Part shown: in pieces, positions 61,820 through 64,000 of the stretch
Numbering within the stretch: position 1 is the first letter of the stretch
How the letters are laid out: each line of letters opens with the position of its first letter
Assembly (NCBI RefSeq): GCF_000952155.1
Contig: NZ_JYON01000005.1
Coordinates: 62,001-126,000, forward strand
Source of the DNA: Aliterella atlantica CENA595
Lineage (GTDB): Bacteria; Cyanobacteriota; Cyanobacteriia; Cyanobacteriales; Chroococcidiopsidaceae
DNA length: 64,000 bases
Direction of reading: 5' to 3'
Notes under the pieces: generated by a model
Database searches by the model: none
The model's input: the letters and a program-made list of their open reading frames with translations, nothing else
Told to the model about the DNA's origin: nothing
Program-made: the position numbers and the translations under genes

Positions 61820-63010
61820 TTAATTGAGTACGGTGTTTGTTGATAAATCTGACATTAATATTGAGTCAGATTGAGCGGTGGTAAGATTCATTGCTTGTAA
61901 AATTGGCGGATGGCGATCGCCTAAATATTGCAAACAGCTAATTGATCCTGTTTTTAGCAACAACTGTTCGCTTTGGTCTAAATTTTTGCCAATAGCGTGA
62001 CAAATTAAACGCGCGATCGTTGCTTCACTTGCTACCATCAAACCAGTTATCAACTGCTCGGAATTAGCTGTGCTTCTAGTGGTAGTTGCTGTTTGCCATT
62101 CAGAAATATCTGCACGCAATACTTCCAGTTGGACTGTTTCCCGATGGTGTTGCAGAATTTGTTGCACAGCAGTTTGAGCAGAATCGATCGCGCTACTAAG
62201 ACTAAACTCGATCCGCACTTGCTGAAGGAAGTTAGCTATATTCTGAGTCTGTGCTGCATTTGTACCGGAAGGTACGAGTAACAGCCGCAAACCTTTACCC
62301 CCTTCTTGGGGTTTGGGTAGATGTTCTCCAACATGAGCGTTGCAGTTCATTACTTCCAACTGTCCAGATGCTAGAGAACCATCAGGAAAATTGAGAATGC
62401 TAATGCCGCAATTTGATTGCTGGATGCAATGATAGCGATCGGGTGTAATTCCCAAAGCTGTGCTAATTAAGGCGCGGTTCGTCCCGCCATGAGTAACAAG
62501 TAACAGAGTTTGACCTTGATGGCGCGGTAACACTTCTTGCCAAAATTCTCGCACCCTCTGATACAAATCCAGAGCCGGAAAAAACTTTTGTAGTCTCCCT
62601 TGTCTCTCCAAACTCCCAGCGTATTCCATCCAAAACTCATGAGGACGTTGCTTCCACAGGCGATATTCTGCGGGGAAGGTTTCGCGCACGTATGCAAACG
62701 CCAACCCTTGCCATACAGGCAGATCGGTTTCGCGCAACTTGTCTGTTACTCTTAATTTGGTATGGCAGGATATGACTTTGAGGATTTCTTGGGCGGTTTC
62801 CTGCGCCCGTTTTAGGGAACTAGAATAAATGGCATCAAATGTAATTCCCTTCAAGAACTCGCCAGTTTTTTGAGCATCGCTGCGTCCTAATTGGGTTAAT
62901 ACTGACTCATCGCTGCTACCTTGATACAGACCGAGAGCATTGTAGGTACTTTGCCCGTGACGGACTAAAATAACGCGGGTTGCTTGGCAATCTTTATGCT
63001 TCGATCGCAT
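61820..63010 (-). CDS. histidine phosphatase family protein
   Basis: This 396-residue protein has an N-terminal phosphoglycerate-mutase-like domain with the catalytic VILVRHGQST motif (Arg17, His18, Gly19), the second-histidine region LLLVTHGGTNRALIS, and a C-terminal region of about 180 residues with no clear family motif, reading VRIEFSLSSAIDSAQTAVQQ and VLRADISEWQTATTTRSTAN. Enzymes of this kind remove phosphate from sugars or other small molecules. Its ATG overlaps the 3' end of the upstream ABC gene by 17 bases, so they are cotranscribed. The C-terminal half may be a divergent second phosphatase domain. Confidence 0.88.
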   Translation of the reverse strand: MRSKHKDCQATRVILVRHGQSTYNALGLYQGSSDESVLTQLGRSDAQKTGEFLKGITFDAIYSSSLKRAQETAQEILKVISCHTKLRVTDKLRETDLPVWQGLAFAYVRETFPAEYRLWKQRPHEFWMEYAGSLERQGRLQKFFPALDLYQRVREFWQEVLPRHQGQTLLLVTHGGTNRALISTALGITPDRYHCIQQSNCGISILNFPDGSLASGQLEVMNCNAHVGEHLPKPQEGGKGLRLLLVPSGTNAAQTQNIANFLQQVRIEFSLSSAIDSAQTAVQQILQHHRETVQLEVLRADISEWQTATTTRSTANSEQLITGLMVASEATIARLICHAIGKNLDQSEQLLLKTGSISCLQYLGDRHPPILQAMNLTTAQSDSILMSDLSTNTVLN

Positions 63011-64000
63011 AAGTATCTCCTACTGACGTATCGTTATCAACAATGCTTTGCATCTGATACAAAGTGGCGTAATGACCGCCCAAGCGCATCAGTTCGCTGT
63101 GCGTCCCCTGCTCTAGAATGCTTCCTCCTTCAACGTAGAGGATGATATCTGCCTGTTGTACTGCCCGCAGGTTGTGAGAGATTGTAAACGTCGTCCGCCC
63201 CTCGGTGAGTCTTGCTAAGGCGGCGTTAACAGTGCGTTCGCTAGCACCGTCTAACCCTGTAGTCGATTCGTCGAGGATAACAATCGGCGCTTGACGAATT
63301 GCTGCACGCGCGATCGCAATTCGCTGTCTTTGTCCGCCCGATAGCGTCCCGCCCCGTTCGCCCAAAATCGTATCGTAGCCTTGAGGCAACTGCATGATAA
63401 ATTCATGGGCATTGGCAAGACGAGCGGCTCTTTCTACTTCTTTACGAGTAGCCCCAAGTTTGCCGTATGCTATATTTTCTTGCACGCTAGCAGCAAACAA
63501 AACGCTATCTTGCAACACTACGGCAATTTGCTGTCGCAGCGAGTCTAGAGTGTATTCGCGCAGGTCTTGACTGTCGATTAAAATCCGACCGGAATTGGGG
63601 TCGTAAAGGCGCAGAATCAAGCTAATAAGAGTAGATTTCCCACTTCCAGAAGGACCAACCACCGCTACTTGCTGCCCTGGCTGCACGACAAAACTAATAT
63701 CTTTTAATATCTCTTTGTCTGCGTTGTAGCCAAAAGATACATTTTCAAACTGAATTGCCCCAAAGAAAGGATGTGCCTTTTTCGCCCCTGGTAAGTCGCG
63801 CACGTTGGGTTCATATTCCAGCAACTCCACTACCCTTTCGCCAGAAGCAGTTGCTTTGGCAATTTGTCCGACTTGGGTGGAAAGCTTTCGCATTGGTTCG
63901 AGGGCATTTTTCAAATAAGTCATAAATACCAGCAGTTCGCCAGGGGTTAGTCCTTTGTGCAGAACTACATGAGAACCGCGCCACAATACTGCGGCGATAA
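62994..64000 (-). CDS. ABC exporter (fused permease-ATPase), 5' end cut by window
   Basis: The gene runs beyond base 64000; the visible part covers the end of the permease domain (GLTPGELLVFMTYLKNALEP) and the whole nucleotide-binding domain. Walker A is VGPSGSGKST, the signature LSGGQRQRIAIARAAI, Walker B APIVILDESTTGLD, followed by a switch histidine in TFTISHNLRAV. This type of half-transporter exports lipids, peptides or polysaccharide. Its position at the head of the glycosyltransferase cluster suggests polysaccharide or lipid-linked sugar export, which is inferred. Confidence 0.93.
   Translation of the reverse strand, partial: IAAVLWRGSHVVLHKGLTPGELLVFMTYLKNALEPMRKLSTQVGQIAKATASGERVVELLEYEPNVRDLPGAKKAHPFFGAIQFENVSFGYNADKEILKDISFVVQPGQQVAVVGPSGSGKSTLISLILRLYDPNSGRILIDSQDLREYTLDSLRQQIAVVLQDSVLFAASVQENIAYGKLGATRKEVERAARLANAHEFIMQLPQGYDTILGERGGTLSGGQRQRIAIARAAIRQAPIVILDESTTGLDGASERTVNAALARLTEGRTTFTISHNLRAVQQADIILYVEGGSILEQGTHSELMRLGGHYATLYQMQSIVDNDTSVGDTYAIEA

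Overview
The window comes from a cyanobacterium. GCGATCGC (HIP1) octamers are scattered through most genes and gaps, heptanucleotide tandem repeats of the cyanobacterial kind occur three times, and the gene content is typical: a CpcS-type phycobilin lyase, a HEAT protein of the NblB kind, XisH/XisI, a COP23 protein, an SLH-type outer-membrane porin, a CYP110-like P450 and an MnmH tRNA-modifying enzyme. Base composition is moderately AT-rich. The gene set fits a chromosome with accessory insertions. Genus cannot be decided from the sequence; a large-genome cyanobacterium such as Chroococcidiopsis or a relative is plausible.

Layout. 1-1787 (-): the 3' part of an ABC-2 permease and its ATPase. 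1898-3281 (+): a hypothetical gene and the overlapping pair xisH-xisI. 3377-6944 (-): cpcS, an NblB-like HEAT protein, a TPMT-like methyltransferase and a 12-repeat HEAT protein. 7209-11142: GPH sugar symporter, phosphoribosyltransferase, AEC permease and VanY-like carboxypeptidase. 11433-13625: katG, GC-richer than its surroundings. 13794-18074 (-): a complete four-gene sugar ABC importer operon with its own terminator. 18335-20505 (+): sugar acetyltransferase, Uma2 protein and ribokinase. 20919-25490: P450, FAD hydroxylase, glycosyltransferase and mnmH.

25653-42337 is the accessory heart of the window. It holds a 1335-residue LRV-repeat protein in an apparent operon with two tandem paralogues that look like doubled NuiA-type (nuclease A inhibitor) proteins. 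Next is a brnT-brnA toxin-antitoxin pair lying between a decayed copy of the 3' end of a prohibitin gene and the intact prohibitin gene. A CHASE4 sensor kinase follows, preceded by a decayed globin gene and flanked by two gene-poor AT-rich stretches of about 1 kb. After it come a large secreted repeat protein and a membrane protein gene frameshifted exactly at a perfect 46-bp palindrome.

42655-44605 carries an RNA-repair cassette: an ATP-dependent RNA ligase followed by an HD-phosphoesterase/polynucleotide-kinase fusion, which together would heal and seal broken RNA ends. 44788-58082 returns to mixed core and accessory genes: COP23, DUF427, a NAGPA-like protein, methyltransferases, a CDF cation transporter, an esterase, purH, FKBP, a phasin-like protein, an OmpR-type regulator and a porin. 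58085-64000 (-) is a surface-polysaccharide type cluster with one GT2, two tandem paralogous GT4 enzymes, a histidine phosphatase and a truncated ABC exporter.

Two genes (HEAT protein near 6944, esterase near 51226) lack an ATG/GTG/TTG at the expected place but have strong Shine-Dalgarno sequences in front of ATT and CTG codons respectively. No rRNA, tRNA or CRISPR array was recognised.
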